From Clostridiales bacterium UBA4653 (lineage in GTDB: Bacteria > Bacillota > Clostridia > Oscillospirales > CAG-272), in NCBI GenBank assembly GCA_002405565.1, contig DHMB01000130.1:1-6324 (forward strand): a DNA stretch of 6,324 bases, given 5' to 3'. The position numbers and the translations under genes are program-made. The notes under the pieces were generated by a model. The model saw only the letters and a program-made list of their open reading frames with translations, did no database searches and had not been told where the DNA came from. Below, in pieces: positions 1 through 4,760 of this stretch. The first letter of the stretch is position 1. Every line of letters starts with the position of its first letter.

Positions 1-170
1 CTGACACCCGGGATCTCGCCCTTGTATGCGAGCTCACGGAAGCAGATTCTGCAAATGCCGTATTTACGGAGATATGCGTGAGGTCTGCCGCAGATTTTGC
101 ATCTTGTGTATTCTCTTGTGGAATACTTCTGAGGCTTCTGCTGTTTGAGTTTTAATGCTGTTCTTGCCAT
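1..170 (-). CDS. rpsN: 30S ribosomal protein S14, zinc-binding (type Z), 3' end cut by window
   Basis: S14 is a 30S protein of the head, near S3, S10 and S19, assembled late onto 16S rRNA. The visible 56 residues begin MARTALKLKQQKPQKYSTRE and carry the four zinc-ligand cysteines of the C+ form at C24, C27, C40 and C43 (RCKICGRPHAYLR, then GICRICFRELAYKG). The family is usually 61 residues, so about five C-terminal residues lie beyond base 1; the last visible residues are IPGV. The ATG at 168-170 matches the family start and follows rplE by 14 nt, behind a variant GGGGGT binding site. The position after rplE is the usual one in the spc cluster. The short cysteine-bearing form is the common one in Gram-positive bacteria; the longer C-minus form would lack this pattern. 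Confidence 0.96.
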   Translation of the reverse strand, partial: MARTALKLKQQKPQKYSTREYTRCKICGRPHAYLRKYGICRICFRELAYKGEIPGV

Positions 171-177
171 TTATTTT

Positions 178-183
178 ACCCCC
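178..183 (-). promoter_or_regulatory. Variant Shine-Dalgarno of rpsN (GGGGGT)
   Basis: The mRNA reads GGGGGU seven bases before the rpsN ATG, where the other genes here mostly have GGAGG. The third G can still pair with the anti-SD as a G-U wobble, so the site should work, perhaps slightly more weakly. No better site lies between the rplE stop and the rpsN start. Confidence 0.7.
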
Positions 184-184
184 A

Positions 185-727
185 TTATTTAGCAAAGGGA
201 GCGCCCATCAGAGTGAGGAGCGTCTTTGCTTCTTCGTCTGTTGTTGCAGTCGTAACAAAGGTAATATCCATACCCATGATCTTCTCAACCTTGTCGTATT
301 CGATTTCGGGGAAGATGAGCTGCTCTTTGAGACCGAGCGAATAGTTGCCGCGGCCGTCAAAAGCGTTGGGGTTGATACCGCGGAAGTCACGAACGCGAGG
401 GAGCGCGAGGTTGAACAGTCTGTCCATGAATTCGAACATTCTGTCACCACGGAGCGTAACCTTTGCGCCGATCTTCATTCCGGCTCTTACCTTGAAGTTT
501 GCTACCGACTTCTTTGCGAATGTGGGTACGGCCTTCTGACCTGTGATATCGGTAAGATAACCGATAGCAAGGTCGATAACCTTCGGGTTGTCTTTGCCTT
601 CGCCGCAGCCCATGTTGATAACGATCTTATCAAATTTCGGTATCTGCATGGAGCTCTTGTACGAAAACTTCTTTGCAAGTTCCGGAGCGACTTCGGCTTT
701 ATAAAATTCTTTCAATCTTGCTGCCAT
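185..727 (-). CDS. rplE: 50S ribosomal protein L5
   Basis: L5 binds 5S rRNA and helps place it in the central protuberance of the 50S subunit, where it also contacts the P-site tRNA and the 30S head. The 180-residue product matches the family length of about 179. Family features are visible in order: MAARLKEFYKAEVAPELAKK at the N-terminus, KIVINMGCGEG (34-44), the TGQKAVPTFAKKS stretch (62-74), FKVRAGMKIGAKVTLRG (78-94) and the C-terminal half with ALPRVRDFRGINPNAFDGRG (108-127) and GMDITFVTTA (152-161). The ATG at 725-727 lies 8 nt behind GGAGGT (736-741), which directly follows the rplX stop; the gap between the genes is 15 nt. It contains no TTA, CTA or TCA codon. No obvious S8-type hairpin precedes it, unlike E. 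coli where S8 represses near this junction. Confidence 0.98.
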   Translation of the reverse strand: MAARLKEFYKAEVAPELAKKFSYKSSMQIPKFDKIVINMGCGEGKDNPKVIDLAIGYLTDITGQKAVPTFAKKSVANFKVRAGMKIGAKVTLRGDRMFEFMDRLFNLALPRVRDFRGINPNAFDGRGNYSLGLKEQLIFPEIEYDKVEKIMGMDITFVTTATTDEEAKTLLTLMGAPFAK

Positions 728-742
728 TTCATCTTACCTCCA

Positions 743-1081
743 TTAAAACTTGCTGCCGCATTTTGCACAAACGCGGGTCTTTACTGTTTTGGTCTTGCCG
801 TTTTTGTCCGTCTTTGTTTCGACGAGCGTCTTTACACGGCGACCGGCTTTGCACTTGTCGCAATAAAGCATAACCTTGTCTGCGTAAATCGCACCCTCGA
901 CCTTCATAATGCCGCTGGGATCGTTCTGCTTTCTTGCTTTAACGTGCTTTGTCTGTACATTTACTTTTTCAACGATGACCTTGCCCTCTTCGGGGGATAC
1001 CGCAAGGACTTTGCCCTTTACGCCCTTATCTTCACCGGAGATAACAATAACGGTATCGTCTTTTTTAACATGCATTTTCAT
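743..1081 (-). CDS. rplX: 50S ribosomal protein L24, with C-terminal cysteine pairs
   Basis: L24 is an assembly-initiating 50S protein that binds 23S rRNA early and ends near the exit of the peptide tunnel. The N-terminal KOW-type core is clear: MHVKKDDTVIVISGEDKG (residues 3-20) then VKGKVLAVSPEEGKVIVE. The KHVKARKQNDPSGIMKVEGA stretch (46-65) is also typical. The product has 112 residues, slightly longer than the usual 100-105. The C-terminal part has two CxxC pairs, C74/C77 (YCDKCKAG) and C105/C108 (VCAKCGSKF), which resemble a zinc ribbon; zinc binding is inferred. The first ATG (1079-1081) is chosen because GGAGG at 1091-1095 is 9 nt away; the second in-frame ATG, which would give the more usual MHVKK start, is 15 nt away. 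It sits 15 nt after rplN. Confidence 0.97.
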   Translation of the reverse strand: MKMHVKKDDTVIVISGEDKGVKGKVLAVSPEEGKVIVEKVNVQTKHVKARKQNDPSGIMKVEGAIYADKVMLYCDKCKAGRRVKTLVETKTDKNGKTKTVKTRVCAKCGSKF

Positions 1082-1090
1082 TTCAAGATT

Positions 1091-1095
1091 CCTCC
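1091..1095 (-). promoter_or_regulatory. Shine-Dalgarno of rplX, deciding between two ATG codons
   Basis: GGAGG lies 9 nt before the ATG at 1079-1081 and 15 nt before the in-frame ATG two codons later. The spacing favours the first, giving an MKMHVKK N-terminus rather than MHVKK. Confidence 0.65.
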
Positions 1096-1096
1096 A

Positions 1097-1465
1097 TTAA
1101 AGTACTTCGGGGGCGAGAGAAAGAATTTTAAGATAATCCTTGTCTCTGAGCTCTCTTGCTACAGGCCCAAATATACGTGTGCCTCTCGGCGTCTTGTCAT
1201 CCTTGATGATTACTGCCGCGTTCTCGTCGAATCTGAGAGTAGAGCCGTCGGGGCGTTTGATACCCTTAACGGTACGGACGATAACAGCCTTAACGACTTC
1301 GCCCTTCTTTACCTGACCGCCGGGAGCTGCCTTTTTAACGGCTGCGACCACAACATCTCCGACACCGGCATATCTTCTTCCGGTACCGCCGAGCACACGA
1401 ATACACATAAGTTCTTTTGCGCCGGTATTGTCGGCGACTTTCATAAGCGATTGCTGTTGTATCAC
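1097..1465 (-). CDS. rplN: 50S ribosomal protein L14 (GTG start)
   Basis: L14 is a small beta-barrel 50S protein that binds 23S rRNA and forms part of an intersubunit bridge near L19. The protein reads MIQQQSLMKVADNTGAKELM at the start, then CIRVLGGTGRRYAGVGDVVV, RTVKGIKRPDGSTLRFDENA and, near the end, TPRGTRIFGPVARELRDKD, all family signatures. The reading frame is open upstream to a GTG at 1489, but that would add NAKEEST-type residues not seen in L14 and would put the binding site inside the gene. The GTG at 1463-1465 gives exactly 122 residues, the standard L14 length, and follows GGAGG (1474-1478) by 8 nt. It follows rpsQ after an unusually long 73-nt gap with a predicted hairpin. It contains no TTA, CTA or TCA codon. 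Confidence 0.97.
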   Translation of the reverse strand: MIQQQSLMKVADNTGAKELMCIRVLGGTGRRYAGVGDVVVAAVKKAAPGGQVKKGEVVKAVIVRTVKGIKRPDGSTLRFDENAAVIIKDDKTPRGTRIFGPVARELRDKDYLKILSLAPEVL

Positions 1466-1473
1466 TGTGCTTT

Positions 1474-1478
1474 CCTCC
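1474..1478 (-). promoter_or_regulatory. Shine-Dalgarno fixing the rplN GTG start
   Basis: GGAGG in the context AAGGAGGAAAGCACAGTG stands 8 nt before the GTG at 1463-1465. It lies inside the longer open frame beginning at 1489, so that longer start is very unlikely. Confidence 0.85.
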
Positions 1479-1484
1479 TTAGCA

Positions 1485-1536
1485 TTCACATCTCACAGGC
1501 TGCGACAAAATAGCCGCTCCAGCCCTGCACTGTGAA
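1485..1536 (-). promoter_or_regulatory. Predicted three-part hairpin in the rpsQ-rplN gap
   Basis: In the mRNA sense, UUCACA (1536-1531) pairs with UGUGAA (1490-1485). CAGGGCU (1527-1521) pairs with AGCCUG (1501-1496) with one bulged G. GCGGC (1517-1513) pairs with GUCGC (1506-1502), including one G-U pair, and closes a UAUUUU loop. About 17 pairs result, separated by a GUG/UGAGA internal loop and a GGA bulge. The structure ends 6 nt before the rplN Shine-Dalgarno. No U-run follows, so it does not look like an intrinsic terminator. It could be a protein-binding leader, a processing site or an mRNA stabiliser; the function is unknown. Pairing was worked out by eye. Confidence 0.5.
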
Positions 1537-1564
1537 TTTTATTTTGCTTTTTCGATTATGGAAA
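1536..1564 (-). promoter_or_regulatory. Candidate internal promoter for the spc half
   Basis: In the coding sense, TTTCCA (1564-1559, 4 of 6 matches to the -35 consensus TTGACA) is followed after exactly 17 nt by TAAAAT (1541-1536, 5 of 6 matches to TATAAT). The -10 overlaps the rpsQ stop codon and the -35 lies in the last codons of rpsQ. A start near 1528-1530 would give a leader of about 63 nt before rplN. E. coli has its spc promoter at this same junction. AT-rich sequence makes chance matches easy, so this is tentative. Confidence 0.3.
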
Positions 1565-1805
1565 CCAAACGCCATCTCTTGTCTTTAGAAAGGGGTCTTG
1601 TTTCCATTACGCTGACCTTGTCGCCGATGGCGCACTCATTGTTCTCATCGTGAGCTTTGAGTTTAACCGTTCTCTTGACGACCTTGCCATACTTGGGGTG
1701 CTTAACGTTATCTTCGATAGCAACAACGATCGTTTTGTCCATTTTGTCACTTACGACCTTGCCGACTCTCGTTTTTCTGAGATTTCTCTCTGTTACTTCA
1801 CTCAT
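1539..1805 (-). CDS. rpsQ: 30S ribosomal protein S17
   Basis: S17 is an OB-fold 30S protein that binds 16S rRNA early in assembly of the lower body. The 88-residue product has the usual family length. It shows RNLRKTRVGKVVSDKMDKTI (7-26), the HPKYGKVVKRTVKLKAHDE stretch (36-54) and the signature GDKVSVMETRPLSKDKRWRL (61-80). The ATG at 1803-1805 lies 7 nt behind GAGGAG (1813-1818), 20 nt after the rpmC stop. An out-of-frame ATG between the binding site and the start opens only ATG-TCA-TGA, overlapping the true start. In E. coli this is the last gene of the S10 operon; here it is followed by the longest gap in the window. Confidence 0.97.
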   Translation of the reverse strand: MSEVTERNLRKTRVGKVVSDKMDKTIVVAIEDNVKHPKYGKVVKRTVKLKAHDENNECAIGDKVSVMETRPLSKDKRWRLVSIIEKAK

Positions 1806-1825
1806 GACATTTCTCCTCTCTCAGA

Positions 1826-2017
1826 TTACTGTTCGTTCTTCTCGCGAAGGACTGTCATAACTCTCGCGATGTCCCTCTTGGTTTCCGTAATCTTGTGGGG
1901 ATTGTCAAGCTGGTTTATCGCGTGCTGGAAGCGAAGGTTGAACAGCTCAGCTTTAAGCTCTTTGAGCTTCGCATCGAGTTCAGCGGAAGTCATTGTTTTA
2001 AGTTCTGCTGCTTTCAC
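1826..2017 (-). CDS. rpmC: 50S ribosomal protein L29 (GTG start)
   Basis: L29 is a small helical-hairpin 50S protein beside L23 at the polypeptide tunnel exit, a docking area for trigger factor and the signal recognition particle. The 63 residues match the family length. The sequence MKAAELKTMTSAELDAKLKE, then LKAELFNLRFQHAINQLDNP and ITETKRDIARVMTVLRE gives the two helices and the family signature. Start is a GTG (2015-2017), supported by GGAGG at 2027-2031, 9 nt away. That binding site is encoded by the last glutamate codons of rplP, and only 4 nt separate the rplP stop from this start, so translation is probably coupled. The next in-frame ATG, codon 9, would remove part of the first helix. 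Confidence 0.97.
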   Translation of the reverse strand: MKAAELKTMTSAELDAKLKELKAELFNLRFQHAINQLDNPHKITETKRDIARVMTVLREKNEQ

Positions 2018-2021
2018 TGTA

Positions 2022-2444
2022 TTATTCCTCCTCTGCTTCTTCTTTCTTTACAAACTTACATTTGATCGGGAGCTTGTTAGCTGCGAGACGCATAGCTTCC
2101 TTTGCGTCAACTTCGCTGACGCCGTCCATCTCAAACATAACTCTGCCCGGCTTAACTACTGCAACCCAGTATTCGGGAGAACCTTTACCGGAACCCATTC
2201 GGGTTTCAGCGGGTTTTTCCGTGATCGGCTTATCCGGGAAGATCTTGATCCATACCTGACCGCCACGTTTGATGTAACGCGTCATAGCGATACGGGCTGC
2301 TTCTATCTGGTTGCTTGTAATCCAAGCGGGTTCAAGCGCTGCAAGACCGAACGTTCCGTATGTTACGGTGTTACCTCTTGTAGCCTTGCCCTTCAGACGT
2401 CCGCGCTGCACACGTCTGTATTTAACTCTTTTAGGCATTAACAT
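2022..2444 (-). CDS. rplP: 50S ribosomal protein L16
   Basis: L16 is a late-assembling 50S protein near the A-site tRNA and the peptidyl transferase region. The 140 residues are of family length. Signatures in order are MLMPKRVKYRRVQRGRLKGK (1-20), NTVTYGTFGL (25-34), EPAWITSNQIEAARIAMTRY (38-57), FPDKPITEKPAETRMGSGKG (69-88) and PEYWVAVVKPGRVMFEMDGV (90-109). The frame is open for 57 more codons upstream, but that part is antisense-like alternate reading of rpsC. The ATG at 2442-2444 is chosen because GGAGG (2453-2457) is 8 nt away and the MLxPKR start is universal; the ATG two codons later is less well spaced. The gene overlaps the rpsC end by 14 nt. Its acidic tail KKEEAEEE carries the rpmC binding site. 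Confidence 0.97.
   Translation of the reverse strand: MLMPKRVKYRRVQRGRLKGKATRGNTVTYGTFGLAALEPAWITSNQIEAARIAMTRYIKRGGQVWIKIFPDKPITEKPAETRMGSGKGSPEYWVAVVKPGRVMFEMDGVSEVDAKEAMRLAANKLPIKCKFVKKEEAEEE
2027..2031 (-). promoter_or_regulatory. Shine-Dalgarno of rpmC inside the rplP tail
   Basis: The last codons of rplP read GAG GAG GAA TAA, so GGAGG is formed by the terminal Glu codons. It lies 9 nt before the rpmC GTG, and a ribosome finishing rplP would uncover it. Confidence 0.8.
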
Positions 2445-3237
2445 TTTTATCGCCTCCGTCTCTGTGCTGCTGTCTGGGAGCACGATTGCTGCCCGCGAAG
2501 TTCTGTCTGCGGTCGCCGTTTCTGCGATCGCCGCCCTTGCGGTCGCCTCTGTCGTTTCTTCTGCCATCGCGAGGTCTGTCCGAAGGAACATAACCCTTAG
2601 CCATCTTGTCTGCAAGGATTTCGCCCTTGTAGATCCAGCACTTAATGCCTATCTTGCCGTAGGTTGTGTTTGCTTCTGCAAAGCCGTAGTCGATGTCAGC
2701 ACGAATCGTCTGAAGCGGAATCGTACCTTCGTGGTAGTGCTCGGTTCTTGCAATTTCAGCGCCGTTAAGACGACCGCCGCAGGAAATCTTGATTCCCTTT
2801 GCACCGAGTCTCATCGTTCTGCCGATAGCCTGTTTCATAGCGCGGCGGAACGCAATTCTCTTTTCGAGCTGTGCCGCGATGCTCTCTGCAACAAGCTGAG
2901 CGTCGAGGTCGGGAGATTTAACCTCCGCAACGTTGACGAGTGCAGGCTTGCCTACGAGTTTTTCGATCTCAACGCGGAGCTTTTCGATTTCAGCGCCGCC
3001 GCGACCGATAACAACACCGGGTTTAGCGCAGTGGATAAGAACCTTTACGTTCTGGGGTGTACGTTCGATTTCAATCTTCGGAACACCTGCGGAGTAAAGC
3101 TTCTCTTTGAGATACTTTCTCAGTTTGTAGTCGGAAACGAGTGTATCGCCGAATGTTTTGTCATCTGCGAACCATCTCGAGTCCCAATCTTTGATTACGC
3201 CGACACGGAGACCGTGCGGATTAACTTTCTGACCCAT
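2431..3237 (-). CDS. rpsC: 30S ribosomal protein S3, with long charged repeat tail
   Basis: S3 sits in the 30S head at the mRNA entry channel with S4 and S5 and takes part in mRNA unwinding. The product starts MGQKVNPHGLRVGVIKDWDS, has a type II KH domain with the GxxG loop GRGG at 78-81, and a C-terminal domain with AIGRTMRLGAKGIKISCGGR (137-156) and RTEHYHEGTIPLQTIRADID (164-183). At 268 residues it exceeds the usual 210-235. The excess is a low-complexity tail from about residue 215, rich in Arg, Asp, Gly and Asn, containing GDRKG, GDRRN and GDRRQ in tandem. This tail is probably disordered and may touch RNA (inferred). The ATG is 7 nt behind GGAGG (3245-3249), 17 nt after rplV. Its last codons overlap the rplP start. 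It contains no TTA, CTA or TCA codon. Confidence 0.97.
   Translation of the reverse strand: MGQKVNPHGLRVGVIKDWDSRWFADDKTFGDTLVSDYKLRKYLKEKLYSAGVPKIEIERTPQNVKVLIHCAKPGVVIGRGGAEIEKLRVEIEKLVGKPALVNVAEVKSPDLDAQLVAESIAAQLEKRIAFRRAMKQAIGRTMRLGAKGIKISCGGRLNGAEIARTEHYHEGTIPLQTIRADIDYGFAEANTTYGKIGIKCWIYKGEILADKMAKGYVPSDRPRDGRRNDRGDRKGGDRRNGDRRQNFAGSNRAPRQQHRDGGDKNVNA
2453..2457 (-). promoter_or_regulatory. Shine-Dalgarno of rplP inside the rpsC tail
   Basis: GGAGG falls in the codons for the final Asp-Gly-Gly-Asp of S3 and lies 8 nt before the rplP ATG at 2442-2444. The spacing settles the rplP start and suggests coupling of rplP translation to rpsC. Confidence 0.8.
2503..2547 (-). repeat. Three tandem 15-nt units in the rpsC tail
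   Basis: In the coding sense three adjacent 15-nt units begin GGCGACCGCA, GGCGATCGCA and GGCGACCGCA. They encode GDRKG, GDRRN and GDRRQ (S3 residues 231-245). The first ten bases are identical apart from one silent C/T change in the Asp codon; the last five bases vary. The middle unit contains the palindrome GCGATCGC. Confidence 0.8.
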
Positions 3238-3254
3238 TTTTCGTCCTCCCTCTC

Positions 3255-3590
3255 TTAAGCTCTTTCCTTCACAGCGATCGTAACATGGGACGATCTCTTG
3301 AGGAGTCTGTCTGCACTGCCCTTAGCACGCGGAAGAAGTCTCTTGAGCGTGGGGCCGGGGCAAACGAAGCATTCGGATACGTAAAGCTTGCTTACGTCCA
3401 TGCCGAAATTGTTTTCAGCATTCGCAACTGCGCTCTTAAGCAGCTTTATAAGGTATTCGCTTGCCGACTTGGGAGTGTTTTTGAGTATTGCCATTGCGGT
3501 TCCCGCATCCTTACCTCTGATAAGGTCAAGCACTATCTGTACTTTGCGCGGGGAAATTCTGGCATATTTAAGATATGCTCTTGCTTCCAT
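3255..3590 (-). CDS. rplV: 50S ribosomal protein L22
   Basis: L22 binds all 23S rRNA domains; its long beta-hairpin lines the exit tunnel near the constriction with L4, a place where macrolide resistance changes occur. The 111 residues match the family. Visible signatures are ARISPRKVQIVLDLIRGK (10-27), KSAVANAENNFGMDVSKLYV (52-71) and the hairpin GPTLKRLLPRAKGSADRLLK (79-98) followed by RSSHVTIAV. The hairpin is of normal length with no duplication or deletion. The ATG at 3588-3590 stands 11 nt from GGAGG (3602-3606), a slightly wide spacing. The gap after rpsS is 29 nt, the second longest in the window, with no clear structure. Confidence 0.97.
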   Translation of the reverse strand: MEARAYLKYARISPRKVQIVLDLIRGKDAGTAMAILKNTPKSASEYLIKLLKSAVANAENNFGMDVSKLYVSECFVCPGPTLKRLLPRAKGSADRLLKRSSHVTIAVKERA

Positions 3591-3619
3591 ATTAACTTAT
3601 TCCTCCTTAGCTCGGTACA

Positions 3620-3895
3620 TTAGGTGTTTGATGTTTTTGAACCGGAATGTCCGCGGAAGGTACGTGTGGGAGCGAACTCGCCGAGGCGATGTCCGACCAT
3701 GTCCTCCGTCACATAAACCGGAACGTGTTTTCTTCCGTCGTGAACAGCGATTGTGTGTCCAACGAATTCAGGGAAGATAACGGAAGCACGCGACCAGGTT
3801 TTGACGACCTTTTTCTCTCCGGCTTTATTCATGGCTTCAACTCTGGAATAAAGCTTTTCTTCAACGAAAGGTCCTTTTTTCAAGCTTCTGCTCAT
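3620..3895 (-). CDS. rpsS: 30S ribosomal protein S19
   Basis: S19 lies in the 30S head beside S13 and S14 and contacts the A-site finger and bridging elements of the 50S subunit. The 91 residues match the family. The order is MSRSLKKGPFVEEKLYSRVE (1-20), KTWSRASVIFPEFVGHTIAV (32-51), HDGRKHVPVYVTEDMVGHRL (52-71) and GEFAPTRTFRGH (72-83). The last eight residues, SGSKTSNT, are polar and nearly uncharged, whereas many S19 proteins end in several Lys and Arg. The ATG is 8 nt behind GGAGG (3904-3908), which directly follows the rplB stop; the gap is 13 nt. Confidence 0.97.
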   Translation of the reverse strand: MSRSLKKGPFVEEKLYSRVEAMNKAGEKKVVKTWSRASVIFPEFVGHTIAVHDGRKHVPVYVTEDMVGHRLGEFAPTRTFRGHSGSKTSNT

Positions 3896-3908
3896 TTCTT
3901 ATGCCTCC

Positions 3909-4742
3909 TTATTTACCGTTTCTGTGTCTTACAATGAACTTTTCTGTTCTTGCCTTCTTGTCTCTCGTCTTATAACCCATTGTAGGCTTGCCCCAAGGAG
4001 TAACGGGAGTGGGACGACCGATAGGTGACTTACCTTCACCACCGCCGTGAGGGTGGTCGCAGGGGTTCATGACAGAACCGCGTACCGTAGGACGGACGCC
4101 TCTGTGACGTGTCTTACCTGCTTTACCGACCTTGACGTTTTCGTGGTCGATGTTGGAAACCTGACCGATTGTAGCTTTGCAGTCAAGACGGATAAGTCTT
4201 ACTTCGCCCGAAGGAAGTCTTACCTGAGCCATGCCGTTTTCTTTCGCCATGAGCTGAGCTGCGCTTCCTGCGCTACGAACGAGCTGACCGCCCTTGCCTG
4301 CGTAAAGTTCAATGTTGTAGATGAAAGTACCAACGGGTATTTTCTCTATGGGGAGCGTGTTGCCGGGCTTGATGTCGGCTTCTGCTCCGGAATATATCAT
4401 ATCGCCGTCCGTAAGACCTACGGGAGCGATGATATACTTCTTTTCGCCGTTTTCATACTGAATGAGGGCGATGTAAGCAGTGCGGTTGGGGTCGTATTCG
4501 ATACCGATGACCTTTGCTGCGCCGTCAAAATAATCGCGCTTGAAGTCGACTATTCTGTACTTCTGCTTGTTGCCGCCGCCGTGATGACGGACTGTAATCT
4601 TGCCGTAGCTGTTTCTGCCGGCATGTTTCTTCTTAACCGCAAGAAGGCTCTTTTCGGGAGAGAACTTCGTGATTTCCGCAAAATCCGGAACTGTCATTCC
4701 TCTTCTGCCGGGAGTCGTAGGATTATATTTTACTGTTGCCAT
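3909..4742 (-). CDS. rplB: 50S ribosomal protein L2
   Basis: L2 is a large primary 23S rRNA-binding protein needed for subunit association and near the peptidyl transferase centre. The 277 residues are typical. The N-terminal OB-like domain has KKHAGRNSYGKITVRHHGGG (38-57) and YRIVDFKRDYFDGAAKVIGI (62-81); the SH3-like domain has PVGTFIYNIELYAGKGGQLV (136-155) and ARLPSGEVR-like residues at 173-182. The near-universal GSVMNPCDHPHGGGEGKSPI spans 222-241; H230 probably corresponds to the functionally important His229 of E. coli. Cys replaces the Val often found before that DHPHGGG. The end IVRHRNGK is normal. The ATG is 10 nt behind GGAGG (4753-4757); the gap after rplW is 18 nt. Confidence 0.98.
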   Translation of the reverse strand: MATVKYNPTTPGRRGMTVPDFAEITKFSPEKSLLAVKKKHAGRNSYGKITVRHHGGGNKQKYRIVDFKRDYFDGAAKVIGIEYDPNRTAYIALIQYENGEKKYIIAPVGLTDGDMIYSGAEADIKPGNTLPIEKIPVGTFIYNIELYAGKGGQLVRSAGSAAQLMAKENGMAQVRLPSGEVRLIRLDCKATIGQVSNIDHENVKVGKAGKTRHRGVRPTVRGSVMNPCDHPHGGGEGKSPIGRPTPVTPWGKPTMGYKTRDKKARTEKFIVRHRNGK

Positions 4743-4760
4743 ATTCGCTGCTCCTCCTCA

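Noticed and set aside
728..742. Possible S8 regulatory hairpin before rplE, as in E. coli
   Set aside because: The gap is only 15 nt and holds little more than the Shine-Dalgarno; no helix resembling the S8 site could be drawn.
155..1513. A 452-codon open frame on the plus strand, the longest in the window
   Set aside because: It is the codon-register antisense of rplE, rplX and rplN, shows no recognisable protein family, and its openness follows from the missing TTA, CTA and TCA codons.
1485..1536. Intrinsic terminator between rpsQ and rplN
   Set aside because: The hairpin has no following U-run; the mRNA continues UGCUAAGGAGG into the rplN start.
1650..2441. A 263-codon plus-strand frame with hydrophobic stretches resembling membrane segments
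   Set aside because: It runs antisense across rpsQ, rpmC and rplP. Hydrophobic runs are expected when codons for charged residues are read on the other strand.
2445..2615. Upstream extension of rplP by 57 codons
   Set aside because: It is an alternate frame of the rpsC tail. The L16 family starts at MLxPKR, and the binding site sits just before that ATG.
2311..3258. A 315-codon plus-strand frame
   Set aside because: Antisense shadow in register with rpsC and continuing into the rplP region; no family resemblance.
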